From Triatoma infestans (lineage: Eukaryota; Arthropoda; Insecta; Hemiptera; Reduviidae), in assembly GCA_011037195.1 (NCBI GenBank), contig JAAEAF010002310.1, positions 1 to 64,000 of the forward strand: a DNA stretch of 64,000 bases. Direction: 5' to 3'. Below are positions 44,305 through 55,794 of this stretch, piece by piece. The position numbers were made by a program, and so were the translations under genes. The notes beneath the pieces are model-generated. The model had not been told where the DNA came from. It ran no database searches and saw only the letters and a program-made list of their open reading frames with translations. Numbering within the stretch: the first letter of the stretch is position 1; each line of letters begins with the position of its first letter.

Positions 44305-44990
44305 TCTGGTGTGAAACACTCACACAACTTTCTCTTACTCTAGTTCTCAAAATTATAATTGACAAATTTTATAGTTTGTGTATCAAATTTAATGAAATTC
44401 GTCGAAAACTGAAAAAAACTGTCCAGTAAAAGCGCACTTCCGGTTTACTAATTTCTTTGAAACTCGAATATTAGCCATCTATTTATTTCTAATTAATTTT
44501 CTTTGGATGATAGAATTGTAGATCAACTATGATAGCACTTTAGAGAAAAACATAACCCCTCCCCACCCCCCAAAAGTGCCCTTAAAAAAATTCTCCCAGA
44601 GAAATATTTCAAATAAAAGTTGTAGATCTTTGTATGTGTAGTTTATATAGGAAGTTTCAAGAAAATCGTCGGACCCATTTTTGAGAAAAACGCAAAAAAG
44701 TAATAAAAAAACAAACAAGTAAAGTGGGACTTCCGGTTGTGGAATTTTGACAGATGACCCACTGTCAGATGCTATGGTGATACGTGAATGGAATATCAAG
44801 TTTCAAGTTTCTACGGTTTTTCGTTTTTGAGCTATGGTCATCACATACACACACACACACACACAGACCATTTGCTAAAAACCAGTTTTTTGGACTCAGG
44901 GGACCTCGAAACGGATATTTCCGGTGAAAACTCGATATCGAAAATTTGACACGATTACAATACTTCCTCTTATTAGGAGTAAGAGAAAGT
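44305..44990 (-). mobile_element. Family A element
   Basis: TCTGGTGTGAAACACTCACAC start; CACTTCCGG at about 44436 and ACTTCCGGTTG at about 44730; (AC)n at 44847-44866; hairpin end CTCTTATTAGGAGTAAGAG. Confidence 0.9.
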
Positions 44991-44997
44991 AAAAAAA

Positions 44998-45483
44998 TCA
45001 ATTCATGTATTTTTTTATTGATTGACAGAATAAATCGATTCGATAAGATACTACAATGTCAATTTCAATAATTGTATTCGATTACGAAAAATATTAATAA
45101 CTTTTCTTGGATAGGGGGTAATGGATAAAACCTTACAATCTGTAGATTATTAAACTGACTATGGAATTGCATCAGATACATTTAAAAAGAAAATAAAAAT
45201 ATTGTTTATCTACAAAATATGTTCTTCTTTAAAAAAAAATAATAATAATAATAAAAATTTAATTACATAATTTATGTTTAATTTACCACATAAAAATATC
45301 TAATTATTATAAAAAAATAAACTGTATGCTAAATAATAGCTGTAACTTTACACATAAGGAGTAAAGTTTAGAAGTGAAAAGTTTCATAATGAAGTCGTAT
45401 ATTCGATGTTTTTGACCACTATGTTGATAAATGAAATAGTTTCGTTTATTTAAGCACCATTACGTAGCATATTATAAGAAAAA
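44998..45483. other. AT-rich spacer
   Basis: (AAT)n at about 45238-45253. No gene recognised. Confidence 0.4.
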
Positions 45484-46448
45484 TCTGGTGTGAAACACAC
45501 ACACAACTTTCTCTTACTCCTGTTCTAAAAATTATAAATGACAAATATTATAGTTTGTGTACCAAATTTGATGAAATTCGCGAAAACTGAAAAAAAACTG
45601 TTCAGTAAAAGCGCACTTCCGGTTTACTAATTTTCTTGAAACTCGGAATTTTGGCCATCCATTTATTTCTAATTAATTTTGTTTGGATAATAGAATTGTA
45701 TAATCAACTATGACAGCACTTTAGAGAAAACATAACCCTACCCCTCCCCTAAAAGTGCCATTAAATGAATTTTTCCTAGATAAATGTTTTAAATAAAAGT
45801 TGTAGATCTTTGTATGTTAAGTTTATATAGGAAAATCGTTTTTTGAGAAAATCGCGAAAAAGTGGAAAAATCATTTAGTAAAGTGGTAAAGTAAACGCAC
45901 TTCCGGTCATCCGATTTTTTCCAAACTCAGAATTTCAACAACACATTTAATTATAATTAACGTTATTTAGATGATAGAATTGTCTAATAAACTGAAATAG
46001 CACTTTAGATGAAAACCTAATTCCACCCCTCCCCCAAAAGTGCCCTTAAATGAATTTTCCCGGAGAAATGTTTCAAATAAAAGTTGTAGCTCCTTAAATG
46101 TGTAGGTGATATACTAAGTTTGAAGAAAATCGTCAGAGCCATTTTTGTGAAAAACGCAAAAAAGCAAAAAAAAACAACAAGTAAAGTGGGACTTCCGTTG
46201 AGGAATTTTGATAGGTGATCCACCGTCAGATGCCATAGTGATACCTAAACGGAATTTTCAAGTTTCAACTTTCTAGGGTTTTTCGTTTTTGAGCTATGCT
46301 GTTCACACACACACACACACACACATACACAGACCATTTCCTAAAAACCACTTTTTTGGACTCAGGGGACCTCAAGACGGATATTTCCGGTGAAAACTCG
46401 ATTTCGAAAATTTGACACGATTACAATACTTCCTCCTACTAGAAGTAA
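45484..46448 (-). mobile_element. Family A element, near full length
   Basis: TCTGGTGTGAAACACACACAC start; CACTTCCGG at about 45616 and 45898, then an ACTTCCGTTG variant at about 46190; (AC)n at 46305-46328; end CTTCCTCCTACTAGAAGTAAAA. Confidence 0.88.
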
Positions 46449-46705
46449 AATATTAAATACTGTGAAAATAAAATGTACGCTCAGCCACAATAAAGTTAGA
46501 AACTTAACTTTTTTTCTTTATTATATTTATTTATACAAAAAACACAAATACCTATATAAACCTTGGGGTTACCATGACACCAAAATTATCATTAAAGCAA
46601 CATCTGCTAGAATAAAATAAATTAATCAAACATAAAATTTGACATAAATTTTACTAGGCGTAAAATTGGGTTTCTCAAAGACATATCCCCTCTTGAAATA
46701 AAAGT

Positions 46706-47480
46706 ATGAAATATTTTAAACTCAGTTTCTCTCGCGCTATGGTAATAATAACTTATGGAGCCCAAAGTTTTGGGGCTTCGAAAAATACGATGTACTATAA
46801 TAAATTCTCCAAATATTGCTTTAAACAATTATTTTACTTACCTCGCTACACCCCTCTGCCTCCCAATCACATTCTAGCAAATAAGATTTGGTATGAAACC
46901 TGTTTAACTGAGGGCAATGAGAGGGCAGTTCGGCTGACGAGGGAGGGGTCCTCCTTAACTTTTTGTGGTCCCGAGCCAGTTCTTGCCGTCACTAAGAGGT
47001 TCTGTGATAGTCAGATTAGACTTTGGGAGGCGAGAGTTTTGGAGCAATGCTGGAGGACCTTCAGCCTAAAAGATTTATCAAAGGACCTAAGCAGGGGGCT
47101 TCAGACTACCTCCTGTCCCTTAGTAGGATAGGACTGAGGACCTTGGTGGGTGTAGTGACTGGACACACATGGTTGTCTAGTCATTTGCATAATATAGGAA
47201 GAACGTCTAGTCCCATATGTCAGAACTGTGATGATGGAGTTATGGAAACGGTGTATCACTATTTATATCAGTGTCCCCGTTTCGCTGGTACTAGGTTTCG
47301 TGTATTTTGGAGGGCATCACTCTCGCGGGACTGCCTGGGAGGGTTGGCGCTGAAATATACTGTAGACTACTCGTAGACTACAGACGGAGAGTAATAAGGG
47401 GTATAAATTGGGGGTGGGGATAAAAGCCACATAGGCTTAGGCTCCGCGCCATAGGCACCCAGATGATATAATAATAAAAC
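46706..47480 (+). pseudogene. RNase H-type LINE C-terminal remnant
   Basis: Plus frames read FKQLFYLPRYTPLPPNHILA, then FCGPEPVLAVTKRFCDSQI and, after a frameshift, LVGVVTGHTWLSSHLHNIG and CQNCDDGVMETVYHYLYQCP. This is the end of a reverse transcriptase, an RNase H domain with GPEP and TGHT motifs, and a CxxC...HxxxxC zinc segment. The 3' UTR has CCATAGGCACC and ends in AATAATAAAA. Which clade (I, LOA, R1 or Jockey) is not settled. Confidence 0.75.
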
Positions 47481-47574
47481 TTGTTTACTCCTTTTTCATT
47501 AAAATTACATTTTGATTATGTCTTAAGAGTTTTTTAGAGATGCCGCGTCATTATCTTCCATTCATTTTAGCGAA

Positions 47575-47622
47575 TAGGATAATTATAAGAGAAAGTTGTG
47601 TGAGTGTTTCACACCAAATTTT
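47575..47622 (+). repeat. Family A terminal fragment
   Basis: TAAGAGAAAGTTGTGTGAGT and GTTTCACACCA before a T-run. Confidence 0.65.
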
Positions 47623-47624
47623 TT

Positions 47625-48108
47625 TTGTTTTGCTTATTCAAACACCCATTATATGCTTCTGGAGAAAAATTCATTTCAAAAATTGTCCACCACCCCGATA
47701 ACTTACAATAATAAATAAAAATAATAATAAAAAAAAAAAAAAAATTTTTACCAAAGTTATAAGCCATAATTTAGAAGATTTTCAATAATAGAATATGGAA
47801 CAAAATTATCATCAATCATGGGCAGAGTTGTAAGGTTTCAATGGGGTAACTTTCAGTAGTTGCGTTTAATTGATTTGATTCCATAGTCCAAGATGATCCA
47901 AAATCTATTAAGCCTGGCCCACACCTACATACATACAAATGTTCACAGATATAGTTGTTTACATATATTTGGACCGCTTCTAAAACATTTAATTAAAAGT
48001 GTAATATAATTAATGAAAGTATCTTTGTCTATGTTCCAAAAACTGAACCAGTGTATTACAAAATATTTTTTTTCTGATAAAATTTCATATACAATGGGTA
48101 TGATATGC

Positions 48109-48144
<36 letters not shown>

Positions 48145-48255
48145 GTAAATTGTTAATAATTATTTTCGAATAGAATGGAGAGAATCTTTTATTCTTCTAT
48201 GACTATTTGCCAAAATATTCTTATATCCACTGATATAACCAAAAACAGGAAATGA
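47625..48255. other. AT-rich DNA with (TA)n
   Basis: A (TA)n tract lies at 48114-48143. No gene recognised. Confidence 0.45.
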
Positions 48256-48385
48256 TAGCGCGCTCAGTGGTAACGCGCTGAACTAGCAACGCGTAGATCC
48301 TGGGTTCGAGTCCAGCAGTGTTCTACAGCCTCCACGGCTCACTATCCGGTGAAGGACTGTTTTGCGGGTAGGTTGGTGTTATGCT
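48256..48385 (+). mobile_element. SINE-2 copy, partial
   Basis: GCGCTCAGTGGTAACGCGC and CTGGGTTCGAGTCCAGCAG boxes, then the CTCACTATCCGGTGAAGGAC body. Confidence 0.7.
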
Positions 48386-48387
48386 CT

Positions 48388-48880
48388 CCTCTTAACTACT
48401 TCATTTTATTATATAATAATAATTAGAATTAAATGTATTCTCCAAATTTCGAGTTCGAAGAAAACTGGTTGACCGGATGTGAAATTTTTACTGAAGAGTC
48501 TTTTTAGTTTTCTCTAATTTTCTCCATGAAGAAACCGAGAGATTTCATTACACACTTAGTATACTATCACTTCAAAACTAATCGTTTTATTAAGTTCTAG
48601 GCTCTAGATTCTTGTTAGGAGTTGGCAATCAAGTCTTCACCAACTGCCGTTTGATGGATTTTGCCTGAAACGTTCGTGTCAGATATGATGGCGTGCCGAA
48701 ACGGAATACTAAGTTTGAACTTCTTGTGACTTTTCGTTTTTTATATATTTTGTTCATACACACACATACATACAGATCATAAGGCTGAAAACAGTTTCTT
48801 CGTAACTTAGGAGACTTCAAAACATGTATTTCAGGTTAAAACTCAATTTCAAAAATTTGAGCTGTTAGTTAAAGTAAAAA
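48388..48880. repeat. Diverged family A fragments, two orientations
   Basis: 48388-48560 is plus (TTGACCGGATGTGAAATTT), 48610-48880 is minus (AAACGGAATACTAAGTTTGA, CACACATACATACAG, GGAGACTTCAAAACATG). Confidence 0.6.
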
Positions 48881-50700
48881 ACAGTATTTTTAACAAAATT
48901 ATGTAAAATATATATATTTTTTTTTTTCTTAAAAGGAATAAGATATGCACGTTGTTACTTTTTAATGTTTGCTTTTATCGTACAAAAAAAAAAAAATACC
49001 AACTTGGTACATTATATTATTTTTAGTTAGGCCAGCTTTTTTTAAAAATTTGTTTCCTTGAGTCAGAGGTGCCTATCAGTCTGGTTAAACCACGAGGAGG
49101 CCATGTGCCAATCACGTGATCACTTACTTTGAGAATGTGCTAATTTATATGCGCTGGGAACTTTTATTGTAAAGAACAAAGAAAATTCTGTTTGCTTTTT
49201 TATGTCTTTTTTTTTTTTTAATATAACTGATGTTTTTGAAATAATTTTTTCCCAATTTAGTTGTTACCATACATAAATGGCCCTCTAAAAAAATTAAATA
49301 ATTTAAACCAAAAATAACATCTGTTATTATATTCATACAACATAAAATAAACTGAAAACTGAATATAATAATGTTAACTTGCTTTATTATACTAACTTCT
49401 GATCATTTTTGGATGTCTGAGAAACAAAATTTCGTTACCATAAAAATGCCAAGTTTCATTAATAGGAATACATTTTACAATTAAAGTTGACAATCTATTT
49501 TAAGGCCGCATCGTTAATTAAAGTACAGTTTTATGACGTTTTCATAAAAATAATTGAAAAAAAAAAATTATACGAAAAAAGCAATTGGTTTTTAATTCTT
49601 GGCGTATATTATTAAATAAATGAAATATATTTTAACTACCTACTTTCTTTTGGAGAATAAAAATTAATTAGTTCCCTAAACGGACACTAGAGTACTCTAC
49701 TACTCAATAAAAGGTAAGTGAATTACTAGATAACTTACAATGTGTAAAAACATAAATAAATAAACAACATAAAACGCATCCCCATACTAAATGATATTCT
49801 AAATTTGACTTGAGCTCAAAAAAAAAAAAGCAATGCACTGCCGAAAAGTTACAGAAGTGATTTGCTTTTACAATAACTCAACTCATATGCTGTCTAGCGG
49901 CTATCAAATGAACTAGTAACAAGAAAAGATGGTTCTATCCGCAATACTTGACTTATACTGTGATCATATCAGTCATAGCATACTTCTTTTCCTTAATTCT
50001 AAACCGTTTGAATTTTCTTCCATAATCAAAGACCGGTTCATCAAGTTTACGTAGAGATATTGACTTTCACTTTCTGTATTTATCACATACTTTACTGACA
50101 TTTTAACATGTTTAAACAAACTATGTTCCTCCTATTTTTATTTGGGGGGGGGGGGAATTATAGTATTATCCTTGGCAGGAGCGTAGCTATTAGACACAAA
50201 ATCCTACAATTAAGCCATATTTCCTTGATATCTTAGTCGATTCTGAAGTGTTAATTGCAATAAGTTAAATCGAATACTTATGGATTGTTTACGCATTGTG
50301 AGAAGCTGGCTTGCAATGGAATAAGGCCAGTAGCATTACACTGAGACAAATACTTGCCAGTTGCATGCTTTAGCACTTTGCAAATTTGATTAGTTTATTG
50401 TGCATTCTGTTGTGTACAAACGATTCGACCATTGTGCGAGCAACCGACCTGTAATGTGGAAGAATGGAAGGCTAGTGGCCAGTGAAAACAAAAATTGTTG
50501 AAGTAACTGGCGTGCCTGTTGCTGATCGACTCGGTTATAACAGTAACTTACCTGATATGTTCACACAATGACAGTAGCTGGCACTGTGTATAAACAAGGC
50601 TTTATATCTTTTAAGAACATAATACATTTTACATATATGAACAAATGAGTGATATGTAATTTTGAAACTCTTTTTAATTTAAAATATTTCTGTAGTGTTG
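48881..50700. other. AT-rich intergenic DNA
   Basis: Read on both strands: only homopolymer runs (A-runs at 48985, 49557 and 49820; G-run at 50142-50154). No recognisable coding block. Confidence 0.5.
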
Positions 50701-50704
50701 GCAA

Positions 50705-51210
50705 AATTTAAACTAAAGAAATGTGTGAAGTAAACACATAACTTTCTCTTACATCGATTCTCAAATTTCTAATTGATAAGTTTCTTCAAAAATGGAATTA
50801 CTATGAAATGTTTAATTGGCCTGAATATGTCCTACCTATGACCTTTAAAATTCGTATACTATCTACACAAATAAATGCCTATCATTTTTATTTGAAGAAT
50901 TTTCCCCAAAAAATTTGTTTTTTGCAAGTTCTGGGGTAATAGCAACATTAAACTTTCCTCTACAGTACACTTCGAATAGAATGTATGGTTCTATCACTTA
51001 CATAATAGTAAAGATACATTACTTATATTGTTAGAAATCCAAATTTGAAGAAAGGTATTTAAAAGGAAGTGCGATTTAACTGGCAATATTTTTTTAGTTT
51101 TTTTGAAATGTTCTTCTAAAATGGCTAGAATGAATTTCTTTAAATTTGGCATGTGTTTTGTACAGATATCAAATATCACTTTTATTTTAAATATTTTTCC
51201 ATAAAATAAT
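50705..51210. repeat. Degenerate family A-related sequence
   Basis: ATAACTTTCTCTTACATCGATTC (minus-type end) and AAAGGAAGTGCGATTTAACTG (plus-type monomer) indicate old, rearranged fragments. Confidence 0.45.
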
Positions 51211-51380
51211 AATAATAATGAGTACAGAATAATAATCAATAAACTTCGAGGAAACACAACTTGGCAGGTCATACTCTCATAATGTTTTAAATCACACTCG
51301 ATTAAGTCAGTGTCTTCTACATACCATTGTATCTCTAACCCAAAGTCACTAAAAAAATGAAAACACACTGGGGCACCCAT
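50994..51380 (-). CDS. Hypothetical 128-codon frame; possible exon only
   Basis: The first 50 residues (MGAPVCFHFF, EIQWYVEDTDLIECDLKHYE, MTCQVVFPRS) have non-repetitive composition, while the rest reads through degenerate family A sequence and is unlikely to be coding. TTTTCATTTTTTTAG before TGACTTTGG could be a splice acceptor. I recognise no domain. Treat as a weak candidate. Confidence 0.2.
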   Translation of the reverse strand: MGAPVCFHFFSDFGLEIQWYVEDTDLIECDLKHYESMTCQVVFPRSLLIIILYSLLLLFYGKIFKIKVIFDICTKHMPNLKKFILAILEEHFKKTKKILPVKSHFLLNTFLQIWISNNISNVSLLLCK

Positions 51381-52220
51381 TGTATTTAATTTTATTTCTC
51401 TTGAAAAGAATGCAGTAGTAATTCACATCTAGTAATTCACATAACCTATTACCTAGATAACCTTTCATATCTAGTAATTTACATAACCTATTAAGTACCA
51501 GTTTAAAAGACATGTCACTTCAATCTAATTACTCCTGTGTCTGACAATTCAGTTAGGCGTACATCGCGATAAAGATTAAAGAATTAAAAAAAAAAAAAAA
51601 ATGTTCATGACGTTAAATTTTACAACATATTACATTAGTTTGTTCAATTTTACTGGCGCTTTCGTCCGTACTTCATCTAATCACTTCAATTATTACCTTC
51701 TCTGGTACATTATAACCTCACTACCTCTGTTATGTTTATGTTAGGACTAAGTGAAAATATCCAAGCTTAAAGAAATTTTATCAATTTTATAATTGCATTA
51801 ACTGCAAGTAAAGTCTAGATGTTTCGAGTATTTGGGAGGCACCCTCTATTTATGTATCTACAAATTACAATTAGTAGTGACGTAATTTTAATTACAACTT
51901 CCATAAATTCAATTTCTTAAATTCTAATTTAACATTTTCGATTGGATAAAAAAAAAAAAAAATGGTTGAAAGTTTACAGTTCTGAAAAGCTCTAATTTTA
52001 TTTTATACTGTTTTGATCAAGTTATAGCTCTAACTAAATAATATAACCTTTATTAATGCGAAGGCGTTTTTGAAGTCTTCCTATCATTTAAGGCGCATGT
52101 ACGACCCAATTTTCTTCTGAAAGGAGAAACTTATCTTCAGTAAAATTGCAGAAAGAGGTTAATTGTTAGTATCATAATATAATGTTTTCTAATAAGTTAT
52201 TTATTTTCGTTACATTTTAT
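51211..52220. other. AT-rich intergenic DNA
   Basis: A short repeat ATCTAGTAATTYACATAACC occurs at about 51428 and 51470. No gene recognised. Confidence 0.45.
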
Positions 52221-53186
52221 ACTTTCTCTTACTCCTAGTAAGAGGAAGTATTGTAATCGTGTCAAATTTTCAATATCGAGTTTTCTCCTGAAATATCCGT
52301 TTTGAGGTCCCATGAGCCCAAAAAAGAGGTTTTTAGCTAATGGTTTTTGTGTGTGTGTGTGTGAACAGCATAGCTTAAAAACGAAAAACCGCAGAAAGTT
52401 GAAACTTGATATTCCGTTTAGGAATCACCATGGGATTTGACTGTACCTTATCTGTCAAAATTCCTCAACCGGAAGTGCCACTTTACTAGTTTGTTTTTTT
52501 TTACTTTTTTGCGTTTTTCTCAAAAATGGCTCCGACGATTTTCTTCAAACTTGATGTATCAAGTACACATACAAAGAGCTACAACTTTTATGTGAAACAT
52601 TTCTCTGGGAAAATTCATTTAAGGGCAGTTATGAGGGAGGGGTGGGGTTAGGTTTTCATCTAAAGTGCTATTTCAGTTTATTAAACAATTCTATCATCTA
52701 AATAATGTTAATTAGAATTACTATGTTGTTGAAATTCCGAATTTGAAAAAAAAATCGGATAACCGGAAGTACTTTATTAAATGATTTTTTCACTTTTTAA
52801 ATTTTCTCAAAAATGACCGATTTTCTTGAAACTTCTTATATAAACTACAATACAAAGATCTACAACTTTTATTTAAAACATTTCTCTGGGAAAATTATTT
52901 AAGGGTACTTTTAGGGGAGGGGTGGGGTTATGTTTTTCTCTAAAGTGGTATCATGTGATTGATTATACAATTCTATCATCCAAAGAAAATTAATTAGAAA
53001 TAAATAGATGGCTAATATTTCGAGTTTCAAAGAAATTAGTAAACCGGAAGTGCGCTTTTACTGAACTGCGTTTTTTTTTCAGTTTTCGACGAATTTCATT
53101 AAATTTGATACACAAACTATAAAATTTGTCAATTATTATTTTGAGAACTGGAGTAAGGGAAAGTTGTGTGAGTGTTTCACACCAGA
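52221..53186 (+). mobile_element. Family A element, full length
   Basis: Hairpin ACTTTCTCTTACTCCTAGTAAGAGGAAGT, (TG)n at 52349-52363, ACCGGAAGTGCC at about 52469, ACCGGAAGTAC at about 52760, ACCGGAAGTGCG at about 53044, and GTGTTTCACACCAGA end. Confidence 0.92.
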
Positions 53187-53700
53187 TTTTTTTTGTTTAA
53201 TGTTGAATCATGTTTTTAATTTAAAAATCTACTTATAATATTGTTTAATAATGTATTTTAGCTATTTTATGCAAATTTTGAAATATGTTTAATTGAAAGG
53301 CGGCAATCTTGTGTTTACTTTTTGATCTCTAGAGATTGAAATGTAACTTTATTCACTGATTTTAATGGTAAAATATTCATATAATACAATTTTTATAGAA
53401 AAAGGATAATTTATCAATTAGAACTGCGAGGATTGCAATTATGGGCTAGCTACTTACCTTTAAATGTTTGAATGCTTCTTATCAAATTTTGACACATACG
53501 TAGTTTTAAATATATATACAAATTTTTTATATCTATTTATATGTTTATTTAAAACTCTTTCTTGGATATTTTTTGTGGCCTTGCTGTAAATTAAATCAAG
53601 AGAAATAATATATTTGGAAAACAGAAACATAAAGTAAATTTTTATATTAAAAATAGTTTATTTCATTTAAGGTGTCAGAATTCAAGTGAAATTTAGTAAA
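53187..53700. other. AT-rich DNA downstream of the cuticle-type gene
   Basis: No gene recognised; it may include further 3' UTR of the minus-strand gene. Confidence 0.4.
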
Positions 53701-53703
53701 TAA

Positions 53704-53709
53704 TTTATT
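53704..53709 (-). terminator. Candidate polyadenylation signal of the cuticle-type gene
   Basis: A minus-strand AATAAA lies about 125 bases after the TAA stop of the 53835-55010 gene. It is the first canonical hexamer downstream. Confidence 0.45.
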
Positions 53710-53834
53710 CTGAATGACTACAAGAATTTTACAGATCTTTTTAACATTATACTTTGGTATTGGTGTTCAATAATACATTTTTATAAAACTAGTAAATAAA
53801 GTCTTTAAATTTGTTAAATTCTAAAACCCTAGAA

Positions 53835-55010
53835 TTAAAACCCATGATGGCCGCCTCCGCTGTACCCACCCCCACTAAATCCACCAAAATGTCCACCTTT
53901 ACTACCGCCACCAAAGTGTCCAAAACCTTCACTACCGCCACCAAATCCCCCACCAAAATGTCCAAATCCTTCATGATGATGTGATTTGTGAACGTGTACT
54001 GGATATGGCACTTTAATGGGAATTTTCACTGGCACTTTTACCGGATATCGTACCACTTTTTCAACTGGATATGGTACTGGTTTCTCCACTTTTACTGGAT
54101 ATGGTTTTTCCACATGAACTGGATATGGTTTCTCGACGGGTACTTTCACTGGATATGGTACGATCTTTTCCACTTTGTATGGTACTTCTTTTTCTACTTT
54201 AACATGCACTGGATATGGTTTTTCTACGGGTACTTTTACTGGATATGGTATTTTCTTCTCCACCGTATAAGGAACCTTCTTTTCCACTTCTACTTTGTAA
54301 GGTTTTGGTACATATACTGGATATGGCTTATTGACTAGTACTTTTACTGGATAGGGTACTTTCTTCTCCACAGTGTATGGTTTTGGTACGGGCACTTTAA
54401 CTTCATAAGGTACTTTTTTCTCCACGTATACTGGATATGGTTTGGGTACATACACTGGGTATGGTTTATCAACGGGTACTTTAACTTCATAAGGTACTTT
54501 CTTCTCGACGGGTACTTCAAATGGTTCTGGTACTTTCTTTGTGATGGTAATTGTCTTCACTTTGTGACTGTGATGTTCATCATGGTGGTGAATATGAGGA
54601 TGTTCTTCATGATGATGATGGAAGCTGTGCAGTCCTTCTCCGCCGCCAAAGCTTTCAAAATGGTGTCCTTCTCCGCCGCCAAAGCTTTCAAAATGGTGTC
54701 CTTCTCCGCCGCCAAAGCTTTCAGAATGGTGTCCTTCTCCGCCACCGAAACTTTCAAAATGGTGTCCTTCTCCGCTACCAAAGCTTTCAAAATGGTGTCC
54801 TTCTCCGCCGCCAAAGCTTTCAGAATGGTGTCCTTCTCCGCCTCCGAAACTTTCAAAATGTTTTTCTCCTTCACCACCAAAACCACTTTCACCACCACCT
54901 TCGACTTTATGTTCTTCAAAGTCATGAACAATATGCCTCTTCTCTGGAACTTTATCCGCTAATACCGCACTCACTACAGTGAATAAAACTAGTATTACTT
55001 TTGTCTCCAT
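53835..55010 (-). CDS. Secreted cuticle-type structural protein with [11 protein letters not shown] and Lys-Pro-Tyr-Pro-Val repeats
   Basis: A 391-residue single-exon protein. I chose the Met at 55010, not the frame's earlier Met at 55073, because it starts a clean signal peptide ([18 protein letters not shown], cleavage about residue 18) and lies just downstream of a promoter-like TATA/initiator. After the signal comes an acidic segment. Seven or eight 11-residue units of the form [11 protein letters not shown] or [11 protein letters not shown] follow (about residues 45-121), then a His-rich stretch (125-152). A long region built from [18 protein letters not shown] and KPYTVE modules covers about 155-345, and the tail is Gly/Phe/His-rich to residue 391, ending HHGF. 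There is no chitin-binding R&R domain and no Cys pattern. Low-complexity YPV-rich secreted proteins of this sort occur among insect cuticular proteins and resemble the Vajk type in composition. The exact family is uncertain. A role as an extracellular matrix or cuticle component is inferred from composition and signal peptide. Confidence 0.85.
   Translation of the reverse strand: METKVILVLFTVVSAVLADKVPEKRHIVHDFEEHKVEGGGESGFGGEGEKHFESFGGGEGHHSESFGGGEGHHFESFGSGEGHHFESFGGGEGHHSESFGGGEGHHFESFGGGEGHHFESFGGGEGLHSFHHHHEEHPHIHHHDEHHSHKVKTITITKKVPEPFEVPVEKKVPYEVKVPVDKPYPVYVPKPYPVYVEKKVPYEVKVPVPKPYTVEKKVPYPVKVLVNKPYPVYVPKPYKVEVEKKVPYTVEKKIPYPVKVPVEKPYPVHVKVEKEVPYKVEKIVPYPVKVPVEKPYPVHVEKPYPVKVEKPVPYPVEKVVRYPVKVPVKIPIKVPYPVHVHKSHHHEGFGHFGGGFGGGSEGFGHFGGGSKGGHFGGFSGGGYSGGGHHGF
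54640..54860 (-). repeat. Coding minisatellite, about 33-bp units in the cuticle-type gene
   Basis: About seven tandem 33-bp units encode [11 protein letters not shown] or [11 protein letters not shown]. Neighbouring units differ at few bases, for example TTC versus TCA-type codons giving F/S at position 8 of the unit, so copy number is likely to be variable. Confidence 0.85.
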
Positions 55011-55020
55011 GTTGGTTGTT

Positions 55021-55060
55021 GACTGTACACCGGTTGTAAGAAATATCCGTGTATAAATAC
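55021..55060 (-). promoter_or_regulatory. Core promoter of the cuticle-type gene: TATA box and initiator
   Basis: On the minus strand TATTTATA lies at 55059-55052. About 30 bases downstream is TACAGTC (55027-55021), an arthropod-style initiator (A-C-A-G-T). The implied start, about 55024, lies only about 14 bases before the ATG, a very short 5' UTR. It is a sequence match only; no transcript evidence. Confidence 0.55.
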
Positions 55061-55794
55061 TGTTTACCCCCACTTAATAATAAGAATGCACTTCCGACAT
55101 TCACTGAAGCAATAACCAGTGCATACCGTCCGCATTATCATAAAGAATTAATCACAGATCTAATTATTTCATAACATAGTACATTTCAAATGTTTATAAT
55201 TAATTATTGGAATGCTGTTATACAACCATTCAGTATATCGAGTCATTTTGAAAGGATCCTGCATGTTATTTATTAACAGTTAATTATTAAAATGTTTAGG
55301 AAGTGAATATAATACGTATAGTAACCTAAGTAGAATTAAGTTATAAACATTTGCAAAATTACAAAACATTCTCAAGTTTTAATTGGCACTTCTTCAAGAT
55401 TAGATTTTTACACGTATTCAGATGTCTTTAAATATTATACAGGTAGAGAAATCTACACTGTAATAGAAAATGGTACTTTAAAGAGTAAGTGTCACGTCTA
55501 ATAGTAACAGCCGGACCAAATTAGGTTAAGTGTGCTGTAATGGAAGGTTACAAAACTGCCTTGTAATCCTAAAAATCTGACAAGCAGACAGATGCATTTT
55601 GATGCGAACGGTCTAGGTTTGACTCTAATGGGGGGGGTTCCAAAATTTCTTTTTTTACCCGCGACTTTTAAATTTGGTACATCTCTAGTGAGAATTTTTG
55701 AAATTGTATGTAGCTCTTCATTAGGATTTAATTAATGAGGATCGATTAAAAATCAGGATTTTATTGGAAGGATCGATTGGAAGAAGAAAAAAAA
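55061..55794. other. Upstream region of the cuticle-type gene
   Basis: AT-rich, with a G-run at 55631-55637. I see no second promoter or coding exon. Regulatory sites may lie here, but none can be assigned by eye. Confidence 0.4.

Larger units (their letters stand above)
40877..44640. repeat. Large inverted duplication, arms about 0.9 kb
   Basis: 40877-41788 corresponds in inverse to about 43748-44665. Both contain a 250-bp segment bounded by CTTATCGCTGAAGAGGAGGG and a GCATTTTCATTAAACTAAG-type end, flanked by family A ends facing each other, plus private variants such as CCCACCCGGCCCCCAAAAG. The spacer holds LINE and SINE-2 sequence and AT-rich DNA. Confidence 0.8.

Noticed and set aside
54551..54982. 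Plus-strand frames opposite the cuticle-type gene
   Set aside because: They are antisense shadows of the 33-bp coding repeat; only the minus frame has a signal peptide and coherent repeats.
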